From positions 8,769 through 72,768 of the forward strand of contig CAKUAD010000007.1 of NCBI GenBank assembly GCA_934636265.1: a stretch of DNA of 64,000 nucleotides. Direction: 5' to 3'. The translations under genes and the position numbers were made by a program. Shown piece after piece: positions 9,042 to 17,369 of the stretch (its first letter is position 1; each line of letters begins with the position of its first letter). The DNA is from an uncultured Flavobacterium sp. Lineage in GTDB: Bacteria > Bacteroidota > Bacteroidia > Flavobacteriales > Flavobacteriaceae. The notes beneath the pieces are model-generated. The model was not told where the DNA came from. It made no database searches and saw only the letters and a program-made list of their open reading frames with translations.

Positions 9042-9422
9042 ATGGCCTTGCGGTTCTCCTACAATCAGTCCCACTCCAAACGATTGCTGACCATCGGCCT
9101 GCTGCAAATCCTGTTGGGTACGGCAGCGTTATTTACAGGACCGTCAATACTTACATACTTTTTGGGCATTGGCGCATTCTATGTATTTGATTATTTTTAC
9201 AAGCGCAACCGGCCTTACGTTAGTATGGAGGGTGAAAGGATTGCGGTAGACCAGTTTTTTCGCGTCAAAACCGCAAACATCGGTGAGGCATCGGTGACTT
9301 ATTTTGCAGGCGATTATAAAATTACAACGCCCGATGCCGTCTTTGTCATCAACACCAACCTGCTTGATCCCAATTCATTGCCGGAGCTTAAAGCGGCACT
9401 CGCCCCCTACTTAATTGAATGA
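9042..9422 (+). CDS. Small membrane protein of unknown function
   Basis: 126 residues. The ATG at 9042 is preferred because upstream in-frame sequence lies antisense to the OmpA gene and its promoter. Two adjacent hydrophobic segments (about 17-50, LLTIGLLQILLGTAALFTG and ILTYFLGIGAFYVFDYFY) form a membrane hairpin, followed by a soluble domain of ~75 residues (YVSMEGERIAVDQFF) with a PH-like feel. No known motif. It opens a plus-strand run of small genes ending at 10244. Function unknown. Confidence 0.7.
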   Translation: MALRFSYNQSHSKRLLTIGLLQILLGTAALFTGPSILTYFLGIGAFYVFDYFYKRNRPYVSMEGERIAVDQFFRVKTANIGEASVTYFAGDYKITTPDAVFVINTNLLDPNSLPELKAALAPYLIE

Positions 9423-9441
9423 ACCCAAAAAAAACAGACCT

Positions 9442-9543
9442 ATGTTTAACGTATCCATATTCTTGTGGCAATCCCTTCATATTGCAGTAATCATACTGGC
9501 AGTGGTGCTTATTGTACGCTACAACCAACAGCGTAAATCGTAA
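9442..9543 (+). CDS. 33-residue single-pass membrane microprotein
   Basis: A short frame starting ATG at 9442 and ending TAA at 9541-9543. It encodes MFNVSIFLWQSLHIAVIILA followed by VVLIVRYNQQRKS: one TM helix with a positively charged tail, which predicts N-out/C-in topology. It sits 19 bases after the preceding membrane protein gene and in the same direction. Small size makes chance possible, but the amphipathic layout and operon position favour a real protein. Confidence 0.5.
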   Translation: MFNVSIFLWQSLHIAVIILAVVLIVRYNQQRKS

Positions 9544-9621
9544 GTATCCCGAGGGTCCTTGGTGAATCGTCAGGGAAAACGCGGTTGTTTTTTGATTATT
9601 TTTCAACGAAATCAGTTCAAG

Positions 9622-9921
9622 ATGAAACACTTGTATTTTTTGTTGGCTTTTTGTCTGTACTTCACCGCACAGGCGCAACGGACCAACCTGGAGGATCACA
9701 TCCAAAATATCACAAACCGGTCGGAACATCTTAAAGATGCACCGCTCACCGTTTACCTGAACAACCAATTGGTTCAAAAGCTCGATGAGTATGAGGTGGA
9801 ACTGGACCAGTTGCGCATGCGGATTGAACTCACCGACGATCACGATCAAGAAAAAGACCACGTGGTAATCCGCATCAACGCCAAAGCCTATAAAGTAGAA
9901 CCTGAAAAAATACCGCAATGA
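9622..9921 (+). CDS. Exported protein upstream of the septoil-knot protein
   Basis: 99 residues. The start at 9622 is chosen because it yields a signal peptide (MKHLYFLLAFCLYFTAQAQ); an earlier in-frame start at 9559 would add a non-signal-like extension. The mature ~80 residues are charged and helical (DHIQNITNRSEHLKDAP, then KLDEYEVELDQLRMRIEL) with a coiled-coil character, ending in a short beta segment. Its stop codon overlaps the ATG of the next gene by 4 bases, so translation of the two is coupled. No family recognised. Confidence 0.75.
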   Translation: MKHLYFLLAFCLYFTAQAQRTNLEDHIQNITNRSEHLKDAPLTVYLNNQLVQKLDEYEVELDQLRMRIELTDDHDQEKDHVVIRINAKAYKVEPEKIPQ

Positions 9922-10244
9922 GACTTATTTTCTTACTGTTGTTTCTTCCGATGATCGCCAAGGCCCAAAAAGTATTCTCGGTTGATTACGCCAGCCAGGC
10001 CGATGTCAAAATATTTGTAGTTGATTATGAGAGCCAGGCTGATCTGAAAGTCTTTAAGGTAAAATATGAAAGCCAGGCCGGCAAAAACGACGGAAAATGG
10101 TTTTTTACACAATACCAAAGCCAAGCTGATAAGACCGTGTTCTTTGTTGACTATGAAAGTCAGGCTGATCTGAAAATCTTTTTTGTGGCATATGAAAGTC
10201 AGGCGGGCTGGATAAAAGCTGCCAAAAAGCCGTTGCTTTATTAG
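9918..10244 (+). CDS. Exported 7(1) septoil knot domain-type protein
   Basis: 108 residues. Signal peptide (cleavage after KAQ, residue 17), then about 85 residues built from seven copies of a 10-13 residue unit with core (V/F)xVxYxSQA: VFSVDYASQAD, IFVVDYESQAD, VFKVKYESQAG, WFFTQYQSQAD, VFFVDYESQAD, IFFVAYESQAG. This is the pattern I know from the Bacteroidetes family DUF6150, renamed the 7(1) septoil knot domain because its predicted fold is a 7_1 torus knot. The tail KAAKKPLLY is basic. It is coupled to the preceding exported protein. No biochemical role is established for the family as far as I know. Confidence 0.8.
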   Translation: MRLIFLLLFLPMIAKAQKVFSVDYASQADVKIFVVDYESQADLKVFKVKYESQAGKNDGKWFFTQYQSQADKTVFFVDYESQADLKIFFVAYESQAGWIKAAKKPLLY

Positions 10245-10342
10245 CGTCGCCCGATGCGGTTGCTATGACTTCAATCATAAATTGCGGGCGATAGTCTGGT
10301 TAACTTGCGTGTTGAAATCGCCCATTGGCTAAACATTAGATC

Positions 10343-10747
10343 ATGAAGACGCTCACACTTTTGGCAATATTGGCCCTGATTTTAAGCTGCAACCATAAAC
10401 ACCCGGCCGAGGCCAAAAAACCGGCAATCGAACGCAATCAGGGAAACAAATGGCAGGTTAATCAACAAATGAAGCCGTTTATCCTGCAAGGCGAAAAACT
10501 CGTTAACGACTACATCACCCACAACGACACTGACTACAAAACCCTGGCGGCAAATCTCTCAGTGCAAAACGATCAGCTTATTGAGAGTTGCACCATGAAG
10601 GGAAAAAGCCATGACGAGTTGCACAAGTGGCTGCATCCGCACCTGCAACTCGTAAAAAAACTGGAGGGAGCAGGCCAGGCGGAATCGCAGGAAATTGTCG
10701 TCGGCCTTGAGCAATCCTACCGCGATTACCATCAATATTTTGAGTGA
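10343..10747 (+). CDS. Small lipoprotein of unknown function
   Basis: 134 residues. Lipoprotein signal MKTLTLLAILALILSC with the lipidated cysteine at 16. The mature protein is helical and polar (QMKPFILQGEKLVNDYITHN, then LHKWLHPHLQLVKKLE), looking like a three- or four-helix bundle such as those of DUF4142 or cytochrome c-prime-like folds, but no haem or metal motif (CxxCH) is present. The gene stands alone between the septoil-knot cluster and the ATPase gene. Function unknown. Confidence 0.75.
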   Translation: MKTLTLLAILALILSCNHKHPAEAKKPAIERNQGNKWQVNQQMKPFILQGEKLVNDYITHNDTDYKTLAANLSVQNDQLIESCTMKGKSHDELHKWLHPHLQLVKKLEGAGQAESQEIVVGLEQSYRDYHQYFE

Positions 10748-10794
10748 CGGAAAGCCCTGACACCCGGCACTTCTTTTATGCCTGGCTTCCGGAT

Positions 10795-10844
10795 TGTGTC
10801 AAGTACTTTGTGACAAAAAAAAATGTCACGAAAACTTTGTCACA
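10795..10844. promoter_or_regulatory. Cluster of TGTGACA/TGTCACA half-sites upstream of the P-type ATPase gene
   Basis: Within 50 bases there are TTTGTGACA (10807-10815), TGTCAC (10824-10829) and TTTGTCACA (10836-10844), plus a looser TGTGTCA at 10796-10802. The first two make a dyad, GTGACA-N8-TGTCAC, with an all-A spacer. This looks like an operator cluster about 145 bases before the ATPase start. The binding protein is unknown. Confidence 0.4.
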
Positions 10845-10987
10845 GAATATTTCAATTGTTCCACAACGCAGCAAAGGATAGTTGAGAATAGCTTCCGGTT
10901 TTGCCACGCGTTATTTAATTGATATATTAGATGCCCAAACGGGATCGCCAGGAATGGCAATAAGATGATCTCGGGCGACGAACCCGT

Positions 10988-13483
10988 ATGGAGCAAAACA
11001 TTCTTACCGGCCTTACCGACAGTCAGGTTTTGGCATCGCAAAAAAAGTACGGTTACAACCGGATGGATCCGCCGCAAAAAAGCGGGGCGCTCCAATTGGT
11101 TTTGGATATTATCCGCGAGCCCATGCTGATTTTGCTGTTCGCCATCTCCATCATTTACCTGCTTGTTGGTGATTACGGCGAGGCGTTGTTTATGTTTTTT
11201 GCCATTGTCGCAGTTTCGGCCATCTCCTTTTATCAGGACAACCGGAGCAAAAAAGCGCTCGAAGCTTTGGAAAAGCTCAACGAACCGCTAAGTTCGGTCA
11301 TCCGCAATGGCCGTACCGTACAAATCCCGACGCATGAAATTGCCGTGGGCGATCTTTGCGTTATCCATGAAGGGCGGATGATCAATGCCGATGGCAAAAT
11401 TGTGCAGTCGAATGATTTTTCAGTCAATGAAGCATCGCTTACCGGCGAGAGCCATTCCGTCTTTAAAACCTCCGACAACCCGGTATACAGCGGAACCGTT
11501 GCGGTTTCAGGATCGGCAGTGTTCAAGGTGACGCACATCGGCCAGCACACCCGCTTGGGCAAAATCGGGACTTCGCTTGGTGAAATCAAGTCTGAAATTT
11601 CGCCACTGCAAACGCAGATTTCCAACTTTGTCAAAAAGATGGCCGCTATCGGGATCGTGGTATTTGCGCTGGTGTGTGTTTACAATTATGTGCAAACCCG
11701 GAATTTGGCCGAGAGCCTTTTAAGCGGACTTACCCTGGCCATGTCGGTACTGCCGGAGGAGATTCCCGTTGCCTTTACGACGTTCATGGCTATCGGGGCC
11801 TGGAAGCTGATGCAGGACGGCATCATCATCAAAAAAAGCAGCGTGGTCGAGACTTTGGGCAGTACGACCGTCATCTGTACCGATAAAACCGGAACGATCA
11901 CCCAAAACACCATGCACCTGCGCCATCTGTATGATCACGCTACGCAAAAGGTGTACGATGAAGCTGAATTTAAAGAAAGTCATCTCTCGCAACTGATTGA
12001 ATACGCCATGTGGAGCAGCGAGCCCGAACCGTTTGACCCTATGGAAAAAACGCTGCACCGCATCTATTTGCAAACGCAAAAAAATGACAGGCGCCCGTAC
12101 TTTTCGATGTTTTACGAATACCCGCTGGATGGGACGCCACCCATGATGACACACGTCTTTCGGGATGCCGACGCAAACCAAATCATTGCCGCCAAGGGTG
12201 CGCCCGAAGCAATTTTGCAGGTTTCTTCGCTTAGCGATGCCCAAGCCGCTTCCGTCCGAACTGCCATCCGCAATTTTGGGGAGAAAGGCTACCGCGTGCT
12301 GGGCGTGGCCCAAGGCGATTTTGACGGTTCGGAGTTTCCTGCAAGACAACAGGATCTGAGTTTTTCATTCCTTGGCCTTGTGGTGTTTCACGATCCGCCA
12401 AAACCGGGAATCCGCGACGTTTTTGATCATATCTACAAAGCCGGCATCAAGGTAAAAGTCATTACCGGCGACAACGTCCACACCACCAAAAGCATTGCGC
12501 ATCAGGCGGGCATTACAGGCGTGGATGAAACCATCCAAGGCCATGAAATCCTGGAACTCCCGGCTGCCGACGTGGCAAAGGTCGCAAATGACAAAGTGCT
12601 GTTTACCCGAATGTTCCCCGAAGCTAAACTGGCGGTAGTCAACGCGCTCAAGCATAATGGCGAAGTGGTGGCCATGTTGGGCGACGGCGTCAACGATGCG
12701 CCTGCACTCAAGGCGGCCAACATTGGCGTGGCCATGGGCACCAAGGGAACCGAGATTGCAAAAGCCGCTGCGGCGCTGGTCATCACCAATGACGATCTGG
12801 ACAAACTCATTGCGGGAATCGCGGCGGGGCGCAGGATTTACGCCAACATCAAAAAAGCGGTCCAATACATCATTTCAATCCACATCCCGATTATCCTGAC
12901 GGTATCGCTGCCGCTGTTTCTGGGCTGGAAGTTTCCACAGATTTTCACACCGGTACACGTCATATTCCTGGAATTGATCATGGGCCCAACGTGCTCTATC
13001 GTGTATGAAAATGAACCGATGGAAAAAAACTCCATGGAGCAGCCGCCGCGCAAAATGACCGACACTTTCCTGAACTGGCGCGAGCTGTCCCTAACGATTG
13101 TGCAAGGCTTGGTGATTACGGCCGGCGTGCTGTTTGCCTACCAGCTCATGGCAACTTCCGGCGCATCGGAAACCCTTACGCGATCGATGGTTTTTACGAC
13201 ACTGATTTTTGCCAACATTTTCCTGAGCCTGACCAATCGCTCGTTTTATTACAGCCTTGTAGACAGTTTTAAAAACCGTAACATGCTTTTTGCGGCGGTG
13301 ATCGGGCTCACACTGTTGATGCTGTTCGCTATTTTGTATGTGACGCCGGTGGCCGAATTCTTTAAGGTTGGTCCGCTAAACGGCACACAACTCGGGCAGG
13401 CACTTGCCATTGCGGCTGTGTCAGTTTTGTGGTTTGAAGGTTACAAGCTGATCAAACGCCATAAAGCGCGCGGCATCAAATAA
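10988..13483 (+). CDS. P2-type cation-transporting ATPase
   Basis: 831 residues. Order: N-terminal cation-ATPase domain, two TM helices (about 38-80), actuator domain with TGES (152-155), TM3-4 with the ion-site motif PEEIP (256-260), phosphorylation motif DKTGT (D299), nucleotide domain, hinge GDGVNDAPAL, then C-terminal TM helices. It is closest in layout to calcium-type (P2A) pumps. Two points are unusual: PEEIP replaces the PEGLP of classical Ca2+ pumps, and M6 reads LELIMGPTC where Ca2+ pumps have NLxxDxLP. Ion specificity is therefore open. It lies alone, with half-site repeats far upstream. Confidence 0.9.
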   Translation: MEQNILTGLTDSQVLASQKKYGYNRMDPPQKSGALQLVLDIIREPMLILLFAISIIYLLVGDYGEALFMFFAIVAVSAISFYQDNRSKKALEALEKLNEPLSSVIRNGRTVQIPTHEIAVGDLCVIHEGRMINADGKIVQSNDFSVNEASLTGESHSVFKTSDNPVYSGTVAVSGSAVFKVTHIGQHTRLGKIGTSLGEIKSEISPLQTQISNFVKKMAAIGIVVFALVCVYNYVQTRNLAESLLSGLTLAMSVLPEEIPVAFTTFMAIGAWKLMQDGIIIKKSSVVETLGSTTVICTDKTGTITQNTMHLRHLYDHATQKVYDEAEFKESHLSQLIEYAMWSSEPEPFDPMEKTLHRIYLQTQKNDRRPYFSMFYEYPLDGTPPMMTHVFRDADANQIIAAKGAPEAILQVSSLSDAQAASVRTAIRNFGEKGYRVLGVAQGDFDGSEFPARQQDLSFSFLGLVVFHDPPKPGIRDVFDHIYKAGIKVKVITGDNVHTTKSIAHQAGITGVDETIQGHEILELPAADVAKVANDKVLFTRMFPEAKLAVVNALKHNGEVVAMLGDGVNDAPALKAANIGVAMGTKGTEIAKAAAALVITNDDLDKLIAGIAAGRRIYANIKKAVQYIISIHIPIILTVSLPLFLGWKFPQIFTPVHVIFLELIMGPTCSIVYENEPMEKNSMEQPPRKMTDTFLNWRELSLTIVQGLVITAGVLFAYQLMATSGASETLTRSMVFTTLIFANIFLSLTNRSFYYSLVDSFKNRNMLFAAVIGLTLLMLFAILYVTPVAEFFKVGPLNGTQLGQALAIAAVSVLWFEGYKLIKRHKARGIK

Positions 13484-13542
13484 TTCGTATTTTTATCGCA
13501 CTAAAATCGCCCGCCCGGCGTTAGGGTAGTCTGAGGAACAAA

Positions 13543-14016
13543 ATGTATAAAGCGCTGATTCTTTTATTATTGCTTGCAACTTCAATGCAGGCACAGCAAT
13601 TGTCGGCAGCATCATTGGCAGTGACCGATGAGCACCGGTTGATTCAGGCGGCCGACGTTTTGGTATCTGACGGACGCGTACTTTTGGATGAAATTCCGTG
13701 CCTGCTGAACTTTGGCGACTTTAAGGTCCCGTTCCGCGTGAGTGTCATCTGTCAACAAAAAGCGTTTCAGGAATTGGGCGTCGATACGATCAACCACATC
13801 ATCCTGCAGGCCTACCACAAAGGACGCAGCACCATTGATCCTGATTTCCAGTACCTGCCTTCCGAGATCAAGATGTCGTACAACCCCATGCTCAAAGACT
13901 GGAGCCTCACCCATTCCTTTACGTACCGCGACACCAGCGGAAATGAAAAATCACACCTGCTCGCGATGGACTTTGACGCCAATGGTCAATTTCGTACCAT
14001 GAAGCGGGTTTACTGA
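13543..14016 (+). CDS. Exported protein of unknown function
   Basis: 157 residues. Signal peptide (MYKALILLLLLATSMQAQQ). The mature domain is beta-rich with alternating hydrophobics (HIILQAYHKGRSTIDPDF, then SYNPMLKDWSLTHSFTYRD) and ends NGQFRTMKRVY, which resembles a small beta-sandwich or lipocalin-like exported domain. One lone cysteine pair (residues ~53 and ~70) could form a disulfide. No recognised family. It precedes the SugE-like gene by 23 bases. Confidence 0.7.
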   Translation: MYKALILLLLLATSMQAQQLSAASLAVTDEHRLIQAADVLVSDGRVLLDEIPCLLNFGDFKVPFRVSVICQQKAFQELGVDTINHIILQAYHKGRSTIDPDFQYLPSEIKMSYNPMLKDWSLTHSFTYRDTSGNEKSHLLAMDFDANGQFRTMKRVY

Positions 14017-14039
14017 AAAGGTTTTTGGATATTTGCGCA

Positions 14040-14366
14040 ATGACTTGGATTTTGCTGATCATTGCCGGACTATTTGAAGTTGGATTTGCCTTTTGTCTGG
14101 GCAAGGCCAAGGAAACCACTGGGATGACCATGTATGGCTGGTATGCCGGATTCTTGGTCGCGCTCACCATCAGCATGGCGCTTTTGGTACGCGCGACGCA
14201 ATCGCTCCCGATTGGCACGGCTTACGCAGTATGGACCGGGATAGGCGCCGTGGGAACCGTACTGGTGGGTATCTTTGTATTTAGAGATCCCGTGACTTTT
14301 TGGAGGATATTTTTTATCACCACCCTGATTGCCTCCATTATCGGACTTAAAGTAGTATCACAATGA
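14040..14366 (+). CDS. sugE: SMR-family exporter, SugE/Gdx type
   Basis: 108 residues with four TM helices, the standard SMR size. The start at 14040 sets the essential glutamate at E13 (IIAGLFEVGFA), exactly the position it has across the family. The segment GTAYAVWTGIGAVGT in TM3 is typical of the SugE/Gdx subgroup, which exports guanidinium and related compounds in antiport with protons as an antiparallel dimer; classic drug-exporting EmrE has a different wording. An overlap of 4 bases couples it to the DUF4256 gene. The upstream box GATATTTG (14028-14035) is one mismatch from TAnnTTTG and very close to the ATG. Confidence 0.9.
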   Translation: MTWILLIIAGLFEVGFAFCLGKAKETTGMTMYGWYAGFLVALTISMALLVRATQSLPIGTAYAVWTGIGAVGTVLVGIFVFRDPVTFWRIFFITTLIASIIGLKVVSQ

Positions 14367-14881
14367 AGGAATCGCTTTTGGACGTACTCAAAAACCGGTT
14401 TGACCGCCAGGACTGGCACCAGAATTATGAGTGGGCTGATGTTAAAAACCGCCTGACGCCACAACATCTGCACGTACTTGAGGCGATGGATCAAACCGGC
14501 GGGGAACCGGGCATCATCGCTACCGATGGAAAAAGATTCCTATTTGCCGACTGTTCACGCGAAAGTCCTGCAGGCCGTAGGAGCCTTTGTTATGACAAGA
14601 CGGCGCTCGATGCCCGAAAGCAAAACAAACCCATAGGTGATGCTGTCTCTGCCGCGGCCAGAATAGGAGCAAATTTGATGGATGAAGCCACCTACCTCCT
14701 GCTCCAGCAACGACATCCGGTTGATACCAAAACATCCAGTTGGCTCGCTACACCCCATGACGTCCGAAGGTTGGGCGGTGCGCTTTTTGGCGACTGCCGA
14801 TACGAAAAGGTGTTTGTTTATCACAACGGTGCCGACGCTTATTTTGCGGCGCGCGGATTCAGGGTGATGCTTTGGGTTTAA
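14363..14881 (+). CDS. DUF4256 family protein
   Basis: 172 residues, close to the ~185 usual for DUF4256. Conserved blocks are visible: TGGEPGIIATD, ADCSRESPAGRRSLCYD, DTKTSSWLATP, LGGALFGDCRY and VFVYHNGADAYFAARGFR. The family is widespread in bacteria, cytoplasmic and uncharacterised. The ATG overlaps the stop of the sugE-like gene (ATGA), so both are made together. Its 3' end overlaps the convergent neighbour by 4 bases. Confidence 0.9.
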   Translation: MKESLLDVLKNRFDRQDWHQNYEWADVKNRLTPQHLHVLEAMDQTGGEPGIIATDGKRFLFADCSRESPAGRRSLCYDKTALDARKQNKPIGDAVSAAARIGANLMDEATYLLLQQRHPVDTKTSSWLATPHDVRRLGGALFGDCRYEKVFVYHNGADAYFAARGFRVMLWV

Positions 14882-15522
14882 CGGTCTTTTTCCCTGAACA
14901 CGGCCAACATTTTTGCAGACTCATCGTTGCGGTTGACGGCTTTTAAGGCTTGGGCAAACCGATAATAGTAAATGGCCTCCAGATTGGGCGAAACTTCAAA
15001 CAATCGGGAGTACCACTTGGCCGCAAGGATAAGATCGCCGGAAAAAAAACGTTGGTTGGCAACCTTTTTCAACAAATCTACTGAGGTGTAACCCTTGTCC
15101 AAAACCCGTTCGTAGGTTGCAATCAAATCAATATCGACGGTCATGGTTGCCGTTTCATTGCGTTGTAAAAACGGCCTGGCAGGCACCCGGGCCGCAACCG
15201 GATTAAATGTTGCGGCAAAAAATGCGGGCTTAACCGCCACTGGACTGGCTATGGTGTACGCCATGCGTCGCGGCGGCAATTTAGCGTATTTGGGCGTGAC
15301 AGTGCGGGAGCAATTAGGGCCCATCGGGTGTTTACTAATCAAATCCGGATGAGTAACCCTATAAGTGGTTACGCGGCTACCAAAACTCATGTTGACTTTT
15401 TCCACCACCAGATAGTACGCAACCGGATCATCGCCAGTGTCAATATATACCGCCGGCCCCCTTAATTGCCCGCCGCAAATCAGGGGTACAAAAACCACTA
15501 GCCCAATAATCCATCTCATCAC
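14878..15522 (-). CDS. Exported protein with a TPR-like C-terminus
   Basis: 214 residues. Two adjacent ATGs (15522 and 15519) are possible starts, preceded by an AAAGGTG ribosome-binding-like run. Signal peptide at 1-19. The first ~120 residues are of unknown fold with several Pro/Arg-rich stretches. The last ~80 (LLKKVANQRFFSGDLILAAK, then WYSRLFEVSPNLEAIYYYRF) are a clear TPR-like pair that strongly resembles the TPR part of Bacteroidetes PorE/OmpA-type proteins. No OmpA domain follows, so it looks like a stand-alone relative or shortened paralogue. Function unknown. Confidence 0.7.
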   Translation of the reverse strand: MMRWIIGLVVFVPLICGGQLRGPAVYIDTGDDPVAYYLVVEKVNMSFGSRVTTYRVTHPDLISKHPMGPNCSRTVTPKYAKLPPRRMAYTIASPVAVKPAFFAATFNPVAARVPARPFLQRNETATMTVDIDLIATYERVLDKGYTSVDLLKKVANQRFFSGDLILAAKWYSRLFEVSPNLEAIYYYRFAQALKAVNRNDESAKMLAVFREKDR

Positions 15523-15710
15523 CTTTAGTTTACTGCAAAATTATTTTGAACCGCAATCCCGCCCCACTTTTTACCGTAAAGAGCACCAAAAGTCGACAAC
15601 CGGATTCGCGCCGGTCCTTTATCGGCAAAAACCGACACAAAATCGAATCGGGCGTGCGCTTACAGGACAAACCGCCGGAATTGCTTACCTTCACGCCCTT
15701 GTTTGGAGTT

Positions 15711-16382
15711 ATGTTACGAATAAACGCACAACGCGCCAAAGTTGCTGTCATCTTCATTTGGGTGGTTTTGGCCATCCAGCTATTGTCGGGCATTTCGAGC
15801 TTTTTGCAGTATGAATTGCTGACGCGCATGGGCAGTGGCGAATTTGACTTTGATGAAATTTACGCCAACGACACGCGCGAACAGGCAATCGCCATCCTGC
15901 ACCTAGCGCTTTATCTGTTGTCGACGGTATTCTTTATCCGGTGGTTCAGGCGTGCCTATTTTAACCTGCATCTCCTGAGACGGGATTTGCAATTTTCTGA
16001 AGGATGGGCTGCCGGTGCCTGGTTTGTTCCAATCGTCAACCTCTTTAGGCCATACCAGATCATGACCGATCTTTATCGGGGTATGCAGGACGAACTCCAA
16101 AAAAGACAATTAACCGGCGCGGACCTTTCCCTTTCGTACGTCAAAACATGGTGGGCGGTTTGGATTGGGGCAATGGTTATCGGGCAGATCGTATTTCGTT
16201 ACGCCCTCGTGGCCGAAAATCTGGACGAATTGATACTGTCGACGATTTTTCAGCTTTCGATTTCCGTTTTCCAAATACCACTGACAATTGTAACAGCCCG
16301 CGTGATCCGTAACTATTCGGAGGCTGAAAATGTACTTTATGAATATTTGGTTTCTCCCCGTGAAACTCACCGCGAGGACTGA
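15711..16382 (+). CDS. DUF4328 membrane protein
   Basis: 223 residues from the ATG at 15711. Upstream in-frame sequence back to 15546 is basic and low in hydrophobic content, so it is not taken as coding. Six hydrophobic segments, with the family-like blocks FFIRWFRRAYFNLHLL, WAAGAWFVPIVNLFRPYQIM and SYVKTWWAVWIGAMVIGQI. These are typical of DUF4328 proteins, which are polytopic membrane proteins without known function. A TACCTTCA box (15687-15694), two mismatches from TAnnTTTG, lies about 17 bases before the start. Confidence 0.88.
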   Translation: MLRINAQRAKVAVIFIWVVLAIQLLSGISSFLQYELLTRMGSGEFDFDEIYANDTREQAIAILHLALYLLSTVFFIRWFRRAYFNLHLLRRDLQFSEGWAAGAWFVPIVNLFRPYQIMTDLYRGMQDELQKRQLTGADLSLSYVKTWWAVWIGAMVIGQIVFRYALVAENLDELILSTIFQLSISVFQIPLTIVTARVIRNYSEAENVLYEYLVSPRETHRED

Positions 16383-16408
16383 ATCCGGAAAATGCTTACC
16401 TTAGGGAG

Positions 16409-16810
16409 ATGGAAACCATCAATCTTTACATCGAGAAGCTCCTCCCCGATTATCAACCAATAGCTAAAAAACTAATGGATGCGCTTAATGAACATTTGCC
16501 CGGGGCCAAACGCAAAATCTGGCACGGACATCCGGTGTGGTTCGTCGACGGGAATCCGGTGGCGGGATTCAGCCAGCTTAAAGGTTGCCTCCGGTTGCTT
16601 TTTTGGAGCGGACAATCATTTGATGAAACCGGCCTGAAACCCGAGGGCAGTTTTAAAGCCGCCGAAGCGCGCTACACCCACATCGATCAGTTAAATGAAG
16701 GGGATTTGACACGTTGGATTGAAAAAGCGCAGAACATTCAGTGGGATTATAAAAACATTTTAAAGCGCAAAGGTGTCCTCGGACCTTTGACGGGAGTTTT
16801 GCAGTCGTGA
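16409..16810 (+). CDS. DUF1801 (YdhG-like) protein
   Basis: 133 residues. The blocks IWHGHPVWFVDGNPVAGFSQ and LRLLFWSGQSF are those of the DUF1801/YdhG fold, a small iron-chaperone frataxin-like fold whose members are cytoplasmic and largely uncharacterised. A TACCTTAG box (16397-16404), one mismatch from TAnnTTTG, ends only 4 bases before the ATG. Its stop overlaps the GTG of the next gene by 4 bases. Confidence 0.82.
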   Translation: METINLYIEKLLPDYQPIAKKLMDALNEHLPGAKRKIWHGHPVWFVDGNPVAGFSQLKGCLRLLFWSGQSFDETGLKPEGSFKAAEARYTHIDQLNEGDLTRWIEKAQNIQWDYKNILKRKGVLGPLTGVLQS

Positions 16811-17340
16811 AAACCATTACCTCGCAACGGCTGACCATCCGCCGCCTGAAACTAAAGGACGCACAAAACCTGCATGCCTACCGATCAAATCCGGAAGTAG
16901 TCAAGTATCAAAGCTTTTCCTGCCTTAATCTTGCGGAGACGATTTCATTGATTGAAAAATTCCGATACGATGTGCCCGATCATTGGTGTCAACTCGGCAT
17001 CGCCATACGGGAAACCGATCAACTCATTGGCGATTGCGCGCTTAGGATTCTGGGAGATAAAGCCGAGGTTGGCATTACCATTTCACACCTTTTTCAGCAA
17101 CGCGGATTTGCCAAAGAAGCGTTGTCAGGACTTATAACCTATCTGTTTGAGCATAATAAAGTTAAATTGATCCTGGGCATTGCCGATGAGCGAAACCACG
17201 CCTCGATCCGGATGCTGACAAGCTTGGGTTTTGTCCGGCAGCGACAACTTACGCAAAACGTACTTTTCAAGGATGAATGGGTTGACGAATTTCATTTTAC
17301 GCTTCATCGCAAAATCTGGACAGCATCACCTCTGGTTTAA
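16807..17340 (+). CDS. GNAT N-acetyltransferase, RimJ/RimL type
   Basis: 177 residues with a GTG start overlapping the previous stop (GTGA). The N-terminal strand TSQRLTIRRLKLKDAQNL is the classic opening of RimJ/RimL-like acetyltransferases. The acetyl-CoA site is the block SHLFQQRGFAKEALSGLI (the QRGFAKEA part fits Q/RxxGxA, with F replacing the usual G/Y neighbour). NHASIRMLTSLGFV closes the fold. Such enzymes acetylate amino groups of proteins or small molecules; the substrate cannot be told. Confidence 0.88.
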   Translation: MKTITSQRLTIRRLKLKDAQNLHAYRSNPEVVKYQSFSCLNLAETISLIEKFRYDVPDHWCQLGIAIRETDQLIGDCALRILGDKAEVGITISHLFQQRGFAKEALSGLITYLFEHNKVKLILGIADERNHASIRMLTSLGFVRQRQLTQNVLFKDEWVDEFHFTLHRKIWTASPLV

Positions 17341-17369
17341 AATTGGTCATAAAATAAAACTCAAGCATT

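Noticed and set aside
9918..10244. Short repeats that might suggest a CRISPR array or satellite
   Set aside because: The repeat units vary in length and wobble at third codon positions, and they encode a clear protein repeat. No spacers.
15546..15710. N-terminal extension of the DUF4328 protein
   Set aside because: Basic, Ser/Pro-rich sequence unlike the family, and a -7-like box lies inside it.
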